64,000 bases of DNA, taken from Alcaligenes sp. SORT26. GTDB lineage: Bacteria > Pseudomonadota > Gammaproteobacteria > Burkholderiales > Burkholderiaceae_B. The stretch lies in contig NZ_CP070975.1 in the NCBI RefSeq assembly GCF_017377875.1, forward strand, positions 1,984,001 through 2,048,000, given 5' to 3'. Both the position numbers and the translations under genes were made by a program. Under the pieces are notes generated by a model that made no database searches, was not told where the DNA came from, and was given only the letters and a program-made list of their open reading frames with translations. Positions 18,947 to 28,563 of this stretch are shown one piece after another (the first letter of the stretch is position 1; each line of letters opens with the position of its first letter).

Positions 18947-19753
18947 ATGACAAACCCGTTTGCCGACTTCTCCACGCTTGAACTGACCGCCCAAGGCTAT
19001 CGCCACACTTTCGTCGATCAAGGCCAGGGCACCCCTGTTTTGCTGATCCACGGCTCCTTATGTGATTGGCGTTACTGGCGCTGGCAGATTCCCGCTTTCG
19101 CCACCGACTATCGAGTGCTGGCACCCAGCCTGCGCTCTTACTGGCCCGGTGCGCCCAGCCCTGGCAACTTCAGCACCGCGCAGCATGCTCAGGACTTGCA
19201 GGCCCTGCTGGACCAGCATATTCCTGATGAGAAGGTTCATATCGTGGGCCACTCCCGCGGTGGCCACGTGGCCTTGTTGCTGACCCAGGGTATGCCAGAG
19301 CGTGTTGCCAGCCTGACCTTGGCCGACCCCGGCTTTCCAACCCCCGGAGCCTACTCCTACGCCCCTTTATTCCAGCAAGTCGCTGAGCGCCTGGAACAAG
19401 GCGACCGGGACGGTGCGATGGCCTTATTCATCGATACCGTCAACGGCTCGGGAACCTGGAAGCAAATGACGCGCTGGTTTCGCGAGATGATTCAGGACAA
19501 TGCCCACACCATGCTCGAGCAACGACAAGAGCCTAATCAAGGCCCCGCACTGGAATGGCTCAAGCAGCTTGATGCGCCCCTGAGCTTCATCACCGGTGAA
19601 AGCAGCCCCACGCGCTACCACCACTGCATGGACATCATCCGTCAACATCGGCGCGAGGATCAATTCCACCGTATTCCCTTGGCTGCGCATGGCATGAATC
19701 TGGCCAACCCCAAGGCCTTCAACCAGGCCGTGCTGGACGCTCTGCAAGCCTGA
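18947..19753 (+). CDS. Alpha/beta hydrolase
   Basis: This 268-residue protein has the alpha/beta-hydrolase fold signature. The oxyanion strand is VLLIHGSLCDW (31-41), the nucleophile elbow GHSRGG has S103, a candidate acid lies in a later loop, and the candidate histidine is in PLAAHGMN near the C-terminus. The ATG at 18947 is preferred to a TTG nine bases upstream. The substrate is unknown. It stands alone between two terminators. Confidence 0.85.
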   Translation: MTNPFADFSTLELTAQGYRHTFVDQGQGTPVLLIHGSLCDWRYWRWQIPAFATDYRVLAPSLRSYWPGAPSPGNFSTAQHAQDLQALLDQHIPDEKVHIVGHSRGGHVALLLTQGMPERVASLTLADPGFPTPGAYSYAPLFQQVAERLEQGDRDGAMALFIDTVNGSGTWKQMTRWFREMIQDNAHTMLEQRQEPNQGPALEWLKQLDAPLSFITGESSPTRYHHCMDIIRQHRREDQFHRIPLAAHGMNLANPKAFNQAVLDALQA

Positions 19754-19765
19754 TCTTCCACACAA

Positions 19766-19794
19766 AACTGGCCGCATAAGGCGGCCAGTTTTTT
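19766..19794. terminator. Terminator between hydrolase and PCuAC gene
   Basis: AACTGGCCGC and GCGGCCAGTT form a perfect 10-bp stem around a 5-base loop. T-runs lie on both strands (six on plus, four on minus), so it can serve both convergent genes. Confidence 0.87.
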
Positions 19795-19815
19795 ATTCAG
19801 ATCAAACTCGTCGAC

Positions 19816-20295
19816 TCAATACGCCTGTGTCTTGGCAGGCCGCAACTCACACTCGGCTTGAACCTGAGTGTCATCCGACAAATGCAGACTCAGAATAATG
19901 CGCTCGCCCAAAGCGAGATCCTCTTTCGCTTGCCCCAGCATCACATGGTATGCCCCCGGTTTCAGGCTTAACGTGCCGCCTGCCGGAATCTCTACCTCGG
20001 ACGTATGAGACATGCGAGCCATGCCATCCTTTTCGGTCGTCTGGTGCAGCATGACGTGCCCAAAAGACAAAGAGCTGGCGCCCACCACAGCCACGCTTTG
20101 CTCACCCTGGTTTTCCAGCTCCAGATAAGCCGCTGAAGGCGTAGGCTCGGGAAGCATGCGCACCCAACATTGACTGGCATGAACCTGAGTGCTCAAGGCG
20201 CGTACTGTTTCGGGCTGATGACCGTGACTGTGCGCCACGGCAGCACTTGTCGATACCAGCAAACCCAAGGCAACAAGAATGGCACTGCGTTTCAT
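19816..20295 (-). CDS. Periplasmic copper chaperone, PCu(A)C family
   Basis: A 159-residue exported protein. The signal sequence ends at AVA (residue 21), followed by a histidine-rich start (HSHGH). The copper site of the family is visible as HVMLHQ...MARM and, later, HVMLGQ. PCuAC proteins hold Cu(I) in the periplasm and hand it to the CuA centre of cytochrome c oxidase. No Sco partner is next to it here. Confidence 0.88.
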   Translation of the reverse strand: MKRSAILVALGLLVSTSAAVAHSHGHQPETVRALSTQVHASQCWVRMLPEPTPSAAYLELENQGEQSVAVVGASSLSFGHVMLHQTTEKDGMARMSHTSEVEIPAGGTLSLKPGAYHVMLGQAKEDLALGERIILSLHLSDDTQVQAECELRPAKTQAY

Positions 20296-20440
20296 GATGC
20301 TCCTCGCTTTTTTCTGATCGATTGGAATTGGTCCAGCCTTGAACAGCCGGGCGCCGAACTACCCCGATACGCGGGACGATCTGATACAGTACCAGCCAGT
20401 ATGCCTTTCTTACAACGGCCTTCTTTTCAGTGACGACGTC

Positions 20441-20878
20441 ATGACCAGCACACACTCTGCACCCGAACCAAAAATCGATATTGTTCAGTTTCGTGACTTA
20501 CTCGAACGTCTGCATCCCTTTGCGGCCGTTCTGGGTATTGATGTTGTTCACATCGGCCACGACAACGCCTGTTTGCGCTTGCCCGAGCGGAATGCTCACC
20601 AACGCATGGGCGGTATGGTGGCAGGCCCCATGCTGATGGGTCTGGCTGATCTGGCCCTGTATGCCGCAGTCGTAGGCGCAACCGGCAACCCGGATGCCGT
20701 CACCTCCAGCCTGACCATCAACTTCCTGCGCAAGGCCCCTCCTGGCGATATTCTGGCTCACGCCCGGATTCACAAAACTGGCCGTACCTGCGCGGGCGAT
20801 GTGCTGCTGGAACCGGCCAACGGTGGCCCGGCGGTCGCTCAAGTGATTAGTACCTGGTCCTTGCCTCGCGCCAAATAA
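20441..20878 (+). CDS. PaaI-family thioesterase
   Basis: This 145-residue protein has the hotdog fold of PaaI-type acyl-CoA thioesterases, with NAHQRMGGMVAGPMLMGLADLA as the helix-containing active-site segment (split around residues 43-64) and SSLTINFLRKAPPGDI further on. These enzymes hydrolyse phenylacetyl-CoA-like or medium-chain thioesters. The ATG at 20441 gives the usual length. The next gene begins three bases after its stop, so it is probably co-transcribed with the MATE pump. Confidence 0.85.
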   Translation: MTSTHSAPEPKIDIVQFRDLLERLHPFAAVLGIDVVHIGHDNACLRLPERNAHQRMGGMVAGPMLMGLADLALYAAVVGATGNPDAVTSSLTINFLRKAPPGDILAHARIHKTGRTCAGDVLLEPANGGPAVAQVISTWSLPRAK

Positions 20879-20881
20879 ATC

Positions 20882-22288
20882 ATGTTTGCAAAGTCTCAAA
20901 CCACCGGCCCGACCCAACTCTGGCTGGCGGAGCTGCAATCGTCCTTGCGCCTGGGCGGACCTTTAATTCTGACCAATCTGGCCCAGGTCAGCCTGCTGGC
21001 AACCAACCTGATTTACATGGGCCGTCTTGGCCCGGATGAACTGGCTGCGGGCTCCCTGTCTGCCAGCCTGTATCAGGCCTTCATGATTTTCAGCATGGGC
21101 CTGGTGTCGGCCGTGGTTCCCATGCTGGCCACGACCCTGGGGCGGCGACTGCGTAATGTGCGCGAGTCCCAGCAAATCATCCGCCACGGCTTTTTGACCG
21201 CCTTGCTGATCACCCTGCCCGCCTGGCTTGTGCTGTGGAATGCCGAGTACATCTTGCTGATGATGGGGCAGGACCCTGTCGTCGCGGCTCGCTCCGTCAA
21301 TTACATGCATACGCTGCAATGGGCGCTCTTGCCTTATCTGGGCTATATCGTGCTGCGCTCCTTTCTGGCGGCAATGGAAAAGCCGGGATGGACCTTGGTA
21401 ATTGCCATCGCAGCCATTGGGATCAATGCCTTGCTGGGCTGGTTATTCGTATTCGGCAATCTGGGCATGCCCGAAATGGGACTGGCGGGAGCCGGTCTGG
21501 CTACGACCCTGTCCAGCATTTTCATGTTCGCAGGGCTAAGCTGGGTGGTTCTGAACGATCCCCGTTTCCGACGTTATTACCTGTTTAACGATGCCTGGCA
21601 ATGGAGTCTGAAACGCCTGTGGAAAATGTGGGCGCTGGGTATCCCCATTGCCATTACCTTCACACTGGAAACCCTGGTCTTTTACGCCGCCATCATGATG
21701 ATGGGTGTGCTGGGTCAATCTGATCTGGCTGCGCACGCGATCGCCATGCAGATCTGCTCGGTGTCTTACATGATTCCTTTGGGCTTCAGCCAAGTTGCCA
21801 CCATACGGGTAGGCTTGGCAGCAGGCCGGGTTGATCCTTTGGGTGCGCGGCGAGCTGGCTGGATTTCCTACGTGCTGGGGGTTGGGTTTATGGGGTTGGC
21901 TGCCTTGGTATTCTGGTTCGCCCCCCTGACCCTGATTGGTCTGTTCCTGGATCTGGATGTGGCTGAAAATCAGCCTGTCATCCAACTGGCCATTACCTTC
22001 CTGGCCCTGGCAGCTCTGTTCCAGATCAGTGATGGTGCTCAGGCCGTGGCTGCAGGGATGCTGCGCGGCCTGCATGACACGCGCATACCCATGTTGCTGG
22101 CCTTGCTAGGATATTGGGTGCTGGGAGTTCCTACGGGCTCTCTGCTGGCCTTCCAGTTCAATATGGGTGGGATGGGAATCTGGATCGGGTTGGTGACAGG
22201 CTTATCTGTGGTTGCCGTGCTGATGACACTACGCTGGATGCGGGCGTCAACGCGCTTGGGACGCAAGCGGCCTACGCAGGCCGCATAG
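20882..22288 (+). CDS. MATE-family multidrug efflux pump (NorM-like)
   Basis: At 468 residues with twelve hydrophobic segments in two homologous halves, this is a cation-coupled MATE exporter of the inner membrane. Typical segments include GGPLILTNLAQVSLLATN near the N-terminus and PIAITFTLETLVFYAAIMMMG at the start of the second half. Substrates are usually cationic drugs and dyes; none can be deduced. It directly follows a thioesterase gene. Confidence 0.92.
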   Translation: MFAKSQTTGPTQLWLAELQSSLRLGGPLILTNLAQVSLLATNLIYMGRLGPDELAAGSLSASLYQAFMIFSMGLVSAVVPMLATTLGRRLRNVRESQQIIRHGFLTALLITLPAWLVLWNAEYILLMMGQDPVVAARSVNYMHTLQWALLPYLGYIVLRSFLAAMEKPGWTLVIAIAAIGINALLGWLFVFGNLGMPEMGLAGAGLATTLSSIFMFAGLSWVVLNDPRFRRYYLFNDAWQWSLKRLWKMWALGIPIAITFTLETLVFYAAIMMMGVLGQSDLAAHAIAMQICSVSYMIPLGFSQVATIRVGLAAGRVDPLGARRAGWISYVLGVGFMGLAALVFWFAPLTLIGLFLDLDVAENQPVIQLAITFLALAALFQISDGAQAVAAGMLRGLHDTRIPMLLALLGYWVLGVPTGSLLAFQFNMGGMGIWIGLVTGLSVVAVLMTLRWMRASTRLGRKRPTQAA

Positions 22289-22380
22289 TCCTGAGCGATG
22301 ACAAACCAGCCTTAGGCCAAACAAGGAAAAAGCTCGGGCTTGGCCTGAACAACAGCCTGAAAAGCCACACCGCCCCCTAT

Positions 22381-22423
22381 AACAAAGCCCCTTGTCGGAG
22401 AATCCGACAAGGGGCTTTGTTTA
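22381..22423. terminator. Bidirectional terminator
   Basis: A perfect 19-bp stem (AACAAAGCCCCTTGTCGGA with its complement) around GAA lies between the convergent MATE gene and the BMP-type binding protein gene. The stem is flanked by A- and T-rich ends, so it works for both strands. Confidence 0.87.
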
Positions 22424-22443
22424 TCTACAGACTACGGGGCAGC

Positions 22444-23538
22444 TTACTGCTTGGGCAGTTTGCTGGCCACGCCTTCCACGTAGTAGTCCATGCGGTTCAA
22501 TGCGTCGTCATCCAGGAAACCGGATTCCAGACGCACTTTGCCGTCGTTGTCCTTGATAGGAGCAGCAAATGGTTGCAGGGTGCCAGCCACGATCTCGGCC
22601 TGTTTGGCCAGAACGAACTCTTTCACATCAGCAGGCACTTCAGGACCGAAGCCTTCCAAAGCGGCCATGCCGGACTTCAGGCCACCCCAGGTGCTGTCGT
22701 TCTGCCATTTGCCATCCAGAACTTCAGTGGCTTTACGAGTGAAGTAGTCACCCCAGTGGTGAGTCACCGCAGCCAGTTGGGCTTTAGGACCAAACTTGCT
22801 CATGTCGGAGTGGTAGGCAATGGCGTACTTGCCCGCTTCTTCAGCCGCTTGCACGGTGGCAGTCGAGTCGGTGTGGTGAGTGACCACGTCTGCGCCCTGA
22901 CCCAGCAAGGTCACAGCCGCATCACGCTCTTTACCTGGGTCGTACCAGCTATTGGCCCACACCACGCGCACCTGGGCCTCAGGGTTCACGCTCTTCAAAC
23001 CGATAGCAAAGGCGTTGATACCTTGCAGTACTTCAGGAATGGGGTGAGCCCCCACGTAACCGACCACGTTGGATTTAGTCATCTTGCCAGCCAGCACGCC
23101 AGCCAGGTAACGGGACTCGTAGAAACGGGCGTTGGTGGTTGCCACGTTAGGAGCCGTCTTGTAGCCGGTGGAGTGCACGAATTTCACGTCCGGAAATTGC
23201 TTGGCCACTTTCTGCGTCTGATTCATGTAGCCAAACGAGGTGGTGAAAATCAGCTTGTTGCCTTGCTGGGCCAGATCACGGATCACGCGTTCAGCATCAG
23301 CACCTTCAGGCACGTTTTCCACGTACTGAGTGACTACACGGCCTTTCAGAGCCTCTTCCATTTCAAGACGGCCAATATCCTGCTGCCAGGTCCAACCGGC
23401 TTCACCGATAGGGCTGACATACACAAAACCGATTTTCAGGGGCTCTTGATCGTTTGCCTGAACGGATACAGGCAAGGCGGCCAGGGGGGAAGCGATGGCA
23501 GCGGCCATAAGGGCCTTGCGCATAAAGTTTCCAGTCAT
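22444..23538 (-). CDS. BMP-family ABC transporter substrate-binding protein
   Basis: A 364-residue periplasmic protein. A signal sequence ends at VQA (about residue 28), followed by the Bmp/Med fold with IGFVYVSPIGEAGWTWQQD near the mature N-terminus. Proteins of this family bind purine or pyrimidine nucleosides or bases and feed the two-permease importer encoded just upstream. It is the last gene of a four-gene operon (ATPase, permease, permease, binding protein). Confidence 0.92.
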   Translation of the reverse strand: MTGNFMRKALMAAAIASPLAALPVSVQANDQEPLKIGFVYVSPIGEAGWTWQQDIGRLEMEEALKGRVVTQYVENVPEGADAERVIRDLAQQGNKLIFTTSFGYMNQTQKVAKQFPDVKFVHSTGYKTAPNVATTNARFYESRYLAGVLAGKMTKSNVVGYVGAHPIPEVLQGINAFAIGLKSVNPEAQVRVVWANSWYDPGKERDAAVTLLGQGADVVTHHTDSTATVQAAEEAGKYAIAYHSDMSKFGPKAQLAAVTHHWGDYFTRKATEVLDGKWQNDSTWGGLKSGMAALEGFGPEVPADVKEFVLAKQAEIVAGTLQPFAAPIKDNDGKVRLESGFLDDDALNRMDYYVEGVASKLPKQ

Positions 23539-23547
23539 GTCAGTCCT

Positions 23548-24465
23548 CTAGTTGTTGGGATTGAAGTTTTTGCCAAGCGATGCAGGCATATTCAACCTGA
23601 TCCAGTTAGCGTTTCGGGAAATTAAAACCAGCACAATAATTGTGGCCAGATACGGCATCATAGCCAGTAATTGCGAGGCCACCGGGACGCCCAGAGCCTG
23701 CGCATGATAGGTCAGAATCGTGACCCCACCAAACAGATACGCGCCCAGCATCACACGCCAGGGACGCCAGGTAGCAAAAGTTGTCAGTGCCAGGGCAATC
23801 CAGCCGCGTCCAGAGACCATATTCTCTACCCACATCGGTGTGTAAACCAGGCAGATAAAGGCACCGGCCAGACCGCAGCAGGCACCACCAAACATCAAGG
23901 CACCCAGACGGATATAGCGCACGTTATAACCCAGCGAGTGGGCCGAAGCAGGCGACTCGCCCACCGCCCGCAAGACCAGGCCGGAGCGCGTGCGTGTCAG
24001 AAACCAGGCCACAGCAATACACAAGGCCCAGGACACATACACCATATAGTGCTGCTGGAAGAAAGCAGGCCCGATCAAGGGAATATCTTTCAGCACAGGA
24101 ATGGACAGCTTGGTCACCACCAGGGAGTTGCCGGTAAACGGCAAGCCAATATAGGCGGAGGCCCCTACCCCAAATAAGGAGAGCGCCAGGCCGCAAGCAA
24201 CCTGATTGGCTCCCAGCCAGACGGTCAGCCAGGCAAAGGCCGCGGCCATGACCATGCCAACGACCGCGCCCAGCACAAAGCCCAAAGCAGGACTGCCCGT
24301 CTGCACGGCGACGGCAAAGCCCACAATGGCGGCCATGAGCATCATGCCTTCGGAGCCCAGATTGATGACGCCGGATTTTTCATTAATCAGCAAACCCAAT
24401 GCTGCCAGGAGCAAAGGGGTGCCTGCGTTGATGGTTGCGGCTAGCAAAGGTGCAATCGCGTCCAT
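23548..24465 (-). CDS. ABC transporter permease, second subunit (NupQ-like)
   Basis: This 305-residue membrane protein of the branched-chain/ribose permease superfamily shows INEKSGVINLGSEGMMLMAA near the N-terminus, a hallmark of the second nucleoside-importer permease. About eight to nine helices are visible. Its ATG shares one base with the stop of the first permease gene, a coupled arrangement. Confidence 0.92.
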   Translation of the reverse strand: MDAIAPLLAATINAGTPLLLAALGLLINEKSGVINLGSEGMMLMAAIVGFAVAVQTGSPALGFVLGAVVGMVMAAAFAWLTVWLGANQVACGLALSLFGVGASAYIGLPFTGNSLVVTKLSIPVLKDIPLIGPAFFQQHYMVYVSWALCIAVAWFLTRTRSGLVLRAVGESPASAHSLGYNVRYIRLGALMFGGACCGLAGAFICLVYTPMWVENMVSGRGWIALALTTFATWRPWRVMLGAYLFGGVTILTYHAQALGVPVASQLLAMMPYLATIIVLVLISRNANWIRLNMPASLGKNFNPNN

Positions 24466-25526
24466 TACTTTCTCCAGACCAAACGCTTGGTGATGAGCAC
24501 GTCACAAGCCAACAATGAAAACAGGAGGATGCCCTGGAAGATACCCGTAATCGCATTGGGCAGACCCAAACGACTTTGGGCCAATTCCCCACCGATATAC
24601 AGCAAGGACATCACAAAAGAGGAAAAAATCAGTCCCAGCGGGTGCAGTCGCCCCACAAAGGCCACAATAATGGCGGCAAAACCATAACCGGGGGAAATCG
24701 AAGGCGTCAGTTGACCGACGGGGCCCATGACCTCAGCCGCACCGGCCAAACCCGCCAAAGCCCCCGAAATCAGCAAGGAACTCCACAAGGCCTTGCGGGA
24801 CGAAAAGCCTGCATAGCGTGCGGCCAGCGGGGCCATGCCCCCCACGCGCAATCGGAAACCCGCCATGCTGCGAGTCAGAAACAGCCACGCGGCCACCGAA
24901 GCGATCAAGGCCAGAATAATGCCGCTATGCAAACGGGTGCCCGGCAAGACGGCAGAGAGCAAAAAACCATCGGAGAACAGGCTGGACTGCGGGAAGCCAA
25001 AACCATCTGGATCACGCAAGGCGCCGTGGACCAGATAGCTCAGCAAGTGCTGGGCTACATAAACCAGCATCAGAGACACCAGAATCTCGTTGGCATTGAA
25101 GCGATCTTTCAGAAAAGCCACAATCCCGGCCCAGAACATGCCGCCCAGCATGCCGCACACCAAAGCCACGGCAATCAGGAAAAAGCCGCCGTTATCGCCA
25201 TTGTCCACTTGCAGGATGAAGGCTCCAGCCGCCAGGGCTCCCATCACCAACTGCCCTTCTGCCCCGATATTGAAGATATTGGCTCGAAAGCAGATCGCCA
25301 GACCGACCGAGATCAGCAACAGAGGGATCAGCTTGACGCCCACCTCGGCCCAACCATTCAGGTCACGCAAAGGCTCCAGGAAAAACACATTCAGGCCAGC
25401 CAGCGGGTTTTTGCCCAGCGACCAGAACAAGGTCCCGGCTACGGCCATGGTCAGCAAGACAGCCAATAAAGGGGAACACCAGGCCATCAAGGTTGAGGGC
25501 GTGGCGCGAGTCTCAAGCCTGAACAT
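24465..25526 (-). CDS. ABC transporter permease, first subunit (NupP-like)
   Basis: A 353-residue permease with the diagnostic FRANIFNIGAEGQLVMGALAAG stretch (about residues 80-101) of nucleoside-type importers. I start it at the ATG at 25526, because GGAGG stands six bases before it; an ATG six bases upstream touches the GGAGG and is unlikely. The start overlaps the 3' end of the ATPase gene by 14 bases. Confidence 0.9.
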   Translation of the reverse strand: MFRLETRATPSTLMAWCSPLLAVLLTMAVAGTLFWSLGKNPLAGLNVFFLEPLRDLNGWAEVGVKLIPLLLISVGLAICFRANIFNIGAEGQLVMGALAAGAFILQVDNGDNGGFFLIAVALVCGMLGGMFWAGIVAFLKDRFNANEILVSLMLVYVAQHLLSYLVHGALRDPDGFGFPQSSLFSDGFLLSAVLPGTRLHSGIILALIASVAAWLFLTRSMAGFRLRVGGMAPLAARYAGFSSRKALWSSLLISGALAGLAGAAEVMGPVGQLTPSISPGYGFAAIIVAFVGRLHPLGLIFSSFVMSLLYIGGELAQSRLGLPNAITGIFQGILLFSLLACDVLITKRLVWRK

Positions 25527-27099
25527 GCTCATCCTCCGTCCACAAACCACTCATCCATTGCCCAATCTGATCAACACTGGCTTGCGCCACGGGAATAGAG
25601 GGAGACATACGACCTTTGGAGATAACAATCAGGCGATCGGCAATCGCAAACAATTCATCCAGCTCTTCGGAGATGACCAGCAAAGCACAGCCCGCGTCGC
25701 GCAAGGCCAGCAGCTCGGCGTGGATCTGGGCGGCAGCCCCTACGTCCACACCCCAGGTTGGCTGGGCAATCACCAGAATACGCGGCTGGCGGGTCACTTC
25801 ACGGCCGATAATGTACTTTTGCAGATTGCCGCCAGACAGGCTGTTGGCAGCGGCTTGCTCATTAGACGTTTTGACACGAAAGCGCTTGATAATCCCGCCC
25901 GCCAGACGGCGAATGCTGGGAAAGCGCAGAAAACCACGCTTCACCGTTTCCGGGTTTTGATGAGACAGCAGCAGGTTTTGGGCCAGAGATAACTCCGGCA
26001 CCGCACCGCGTCCCAGGCGTTCTTCAGGCACAAAGCCCATGCCCTGGTCACGTCGCCATGCGGCATCGCGCTGGGCAATCGCCTGGCCGTCCAGCACAAT
26101 CATGTCGGCCCGTGCGCGGGTATCTTCACCCGACAAGGCGGCCAACAATTCCTGCTGACCATTACCGGAAATACCGGCCACACCCAGGATTTCACCCTGG
26201 TGCAGATCAAAGCTGACATCCTGCAACTCGCAGGCAAAAGGATGGGATTTGCTCAATTGCAGATTACGCACCTGCAAGAGCGTCCCGCCTTGTTGTGTGC
26301 TGCGTTCGCCCAGAGACTGAGGCTCGGCACCGATCATCAGACGCGACAGGCTGGCCGTCGTTTCCTGGCGTGGATCACAATACCCTGTGACCTTGCCCAT
26401 GCGCATGACCGTACAGGCATTGCACAGCTCGCGGATTTCATCGAGCTTGTGGCTGATATAGACAATGCTGCAACCCTCTGCCGCCAACTGACGCAAAGTA
26501 CCAAACAAGCGGCGCACCGCCTGAGGGGTCAATACCGAAGTAGGCTCGTCCAGAATCAGCAGTTTGGGCTTGCCCAACAAGGCACGCACAATTTCCACTC
26601 GCTGGCATTCGCCCACAGACAAGGTATGAATGTGGCGTTGCGGGTCCAGGTCCAGACCATACTGGCTGGCGGTCTCACTGATACGCCCGGCCAGTTCCTG
26701 CATATTCGTAGAGGCAGGCAAACCCAGCGCAATATTCTCCGTGACGGTCAGGGTGTCAAACAGGGAAAAGTGCTGGAACACCATGCCAATGCCCAGTTGA
26801 CGGGCTGCCGCTGGGCTGCTGATCTGAACCGGCTGACCATCCCACAGAATCTGGCCTTGATCGGGTTTGACCACACCGTAGATGATTTTCATCAGGGTGG
26901 ACTTGCCCGCGCCATTCTCCCCCAACACGGCATGAATCTGCCCGGGCAGGATAGACAAGGAAATATTGTCGTTGGCCACCACTGCCGGATAGGCCTTGGT
27001 GATATTACGAAGTTCCAGGCGTGGCACAGCCTTGGGGTCTAGGGATACCGTTTGCTCACCGGACTCAGAGGAATGGCCCACGGGAGACGATAGGGTCAT
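25513..27099 (-). CDS. ABC transporter ATP-binding protein, duplicated (NupO-like)
   Basis: At 528 residues this is a double ATPase. The first cassette has Walker A GENGAGKS (60-67), signature LSVGECQRVEI (160-170) and Walker B LLILDEPTSVL. In the second, the Walker A is degenerate (GISGNGQQ, 309-316, lysine replaced), while the signature LSGGNLQKYIIGRE is intact. This asymmetry is normal for the nucleoside/sugar family. It heads the operon and powers the two permeases. Confidence 0.93.
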   Translation of the reverse strand: MTLSSPVGHSSESGEQTVSLDPKAVPRLELRNITKAYPAVVANDNISLSILPGQIHAVLGENGAGKSTLMKIIYGVVKPDQGQILWDGQPVQISSPAAARQLGIGMVFQHFSLFDTLTVTENIALGLPASTNMQELAGRISETASQYGLDLDPQRHIHTLSVGECQRVEIVRALLGKPKLLILDEPTSVLTPQAVRRLFGTLRQLAAEGCSIVYISHKLDEIRELCNACTVMRMGKVTGYCDPRQETTASLSRLMIGAEPQSLGERSTQQGGTLLQVRNLQLSKSHPFACELQDVSFDLHQGEILGVAGISGNGQQELLAALSGEDTRARADMIVLDGQAIAQRDAAWRRDQGMGFVPEERLGRGAVPELSLAQNLLLSHQNPETVKRGFLRFPSIRRLAGGIIKRFRVKTSNEQAAANSLSGGNLQKYIIGREVTRQPRILVIAQPTWGVDVGAAAQIHAELLALRDAGCALLVISEELDELFAIADRLIVISKGRMSPSIPVAQASVDQIGQWMSGLWTEDEHVQA

Positions 27100-27186
27100 G
27101 GCTGTATCAGCAAAAAAATATAAAACGCCTGAGCAAGCGCATCATGGCCTGCTCAGACGTACAAATAGGGAAGAAAAACCTTGGGC

Positions 27187-27378
27187 TTAACGCTTGCCCA
27201 GAGCTTGCTCGATTTTCTTGTCGGTCTTGTATTGGCTAAGGGAATACACCGCCCAGATAGCGGCAGGGATCCATCCGATCACGGTCAACTGCAAAATCAG
27301 GCAAATAATGCCTGCCACAGGCCGACCAATCGTGAAAAAACCCAGCCAGGGTAGTAATAGTGCGATTAGTAAGCGCAT
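27187..27378 (-). CDS. YqaE/Pmp3-family small membrane protein
   Basis: A 63-residue peptide with two hydrophobic helices (about 3-22 and 24-48) and the family pattern of a proline- and glycine-containing turn (FTIGRPVAGIICLILQ) followed by a charged tail. Pmp3/YqaE proteins sit in the inner membrane and are linked to stress and membrane potential in other organisms. It stands alone between the ABC operon and ddh. Confidence 0.8.
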   Translation of the reverse strand: MRLLIALLLPWLGFFTIGRPVAGIICLILQLTVIGWIPAAIWAVYSLSQYKTDKKIEQALGKR

Positions 27379-27464
27379 GAGAACACTCAGAATAATGGGA
27401 AATGAGCGCTATTTTACCCTTTATTGCCCGGCTGAATCATTTGCCCACTAACAAGTGAAACATA

Positions 27465-27495
27465 CGGCCCTGCTCAGACACGCTGAGCAGGGCCG
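27465..27495 (-). terminator. Hairpin downstream of ddh
   Basis: CGGCCCTGCTCAG pairs perfectly with CTGAGCAGGGCCG (13 bp). On the minus strand it lies just after ddh, but only a weak T stretch follows, so termination may be partial or it may protect the 3' end. Confidence 0.55.
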
Positions 27496-27513
27496 CACAC
27501 TTCAAACTGAAAG

Positions 27514-28500
27514 TTACAGCAGCTCTTTACGCAACTGCGCAGGCGACTTGGGCGAGAGCAGGCCTGGAGCCACGTCCAGCACGGTTTGAGCACCGATCTG
27601 CCCTTGCTGGTTCATGCGGTAAGCGGCACGCGCGTAAGCGACCAGCACGCTGGAAGTGAACTCCGGGTTGCTGCCCAGATTCAGCGCGTATTCCACGACT
27701 TGCTGCGAGCCCGAACCCGACTGGCCACTACGGATCACAAAACCACCATGTGGCATGGCGGCGTGATCACGAGCCAAGGTTTCGGCGTCGATAAAGTTCA
27801 CTTCGGTGTCGTAGTCCGCAAAGTAGTCGGGCATGGTCACAATAGCTTCACGCACGGTTTCGGCATCGGCACCCTGTTCCAGCACCACAAAGCACTGACG
27901 CTTGTGTTTTTCACGGGTGCTCAGCTCGGGCTGCTCCCCGTTACGTACACGCTGCACGGCTGCTTCGATAGGCAAGGTGTATTGCACACCACCGGCCACA
28001 CCCGCCACACGGCGGATCGCATCCGAGTGACCTTGGCTCAGGCCCTTGCCCCAGAAGGTGTAGGTCTGGCCAACAGGCAAGACACATTCGCCATACAGAC
28101 GGTTCAGGGAGAACAGGCCTGGATCCCAACCCACGGCGATCAGGGCCGTCGTACCGGCACCTTGAGCCGCTGCATCTACCGCAGCATGGTACTCAGGGAT
28201 ACGGGCGTGGGTATCAAAGCTGTCGACCGTTGTGAACCAGCGCGCCAAGGCCGGGCCTTGTTCGGGCAGGTCATTTTTAGAGCCACCACAGAGAATCAGC
28301 ACATCAATATCATTGCGGTACTGTTCGATCTGGTCCAGGGCGCGCACAGGCACACCTGCACTTTGCAGACGCAAGGAAGCAGGGTCACGACGAGTAAAAA
28401 CGCTGACCAGCTCCATGTCCGGGTTCTGTGCCAGGGCCAGCTCTACGCCTCGCCCTAAATTGCCGTAACCTGCAATACCGACACGGATTTTGCTACTCAT
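27514..28500 (-). CDS. ddh: meso-Diaminopimelate D-dehydrogenase
   Basis: The 328-residue NADPH enzyme makes meso-diaminopimelate directly from tetrahydrodipicolinate and ammonia, a one-step shortcut of the lysine/peptidoglycan pathway. The N-terminal VGIAGYGNLGRGVELAL and the strings LCGGSKNDLPEQGP and VGWDPGLFSLNRLYGE are typical of Ddh. Length is normal. The enzyme is patchily distributed among bacteria. A LysE-type exporter gene lies 63 bases upstream on the same strand. Confidence 0.92.
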   Translation of the reverse strand: MSSKIRVGIAGYGNLGRGVELALAQNPDMELVSVFTRRDPASLRLQSAGVPVRALDQIEQYRNDIDVLILCGGSKNDLPEQGPALARWFTTVDSFDTHARIPEYHAAVDAAAQGAGTTALIAVGWDPGLFSLNRLYGECVLPVGQTYTFWGKGLSQGHSDAIRRVAGVAGGVQYTLPIEAAVQRVRNGEQPELSTREKHKRQCFVVLEQGADAETVREAIVTMPDYFADYDTEVNFIDAETLARDHAAMPHGGFVIRSGQSGSGSQQVVEYALNLGSNPEFTSSVLVAYARAAYRMNQQGQIGAQTVLDVAPGLLSPKSPAQLRKELL

Positions 28501-28563
28501 GGTGTTTTCCTTAAAACTGATAAATAAGTGCTTTCGAAACTGCTGCGCTCTGAAGCGGCTGGC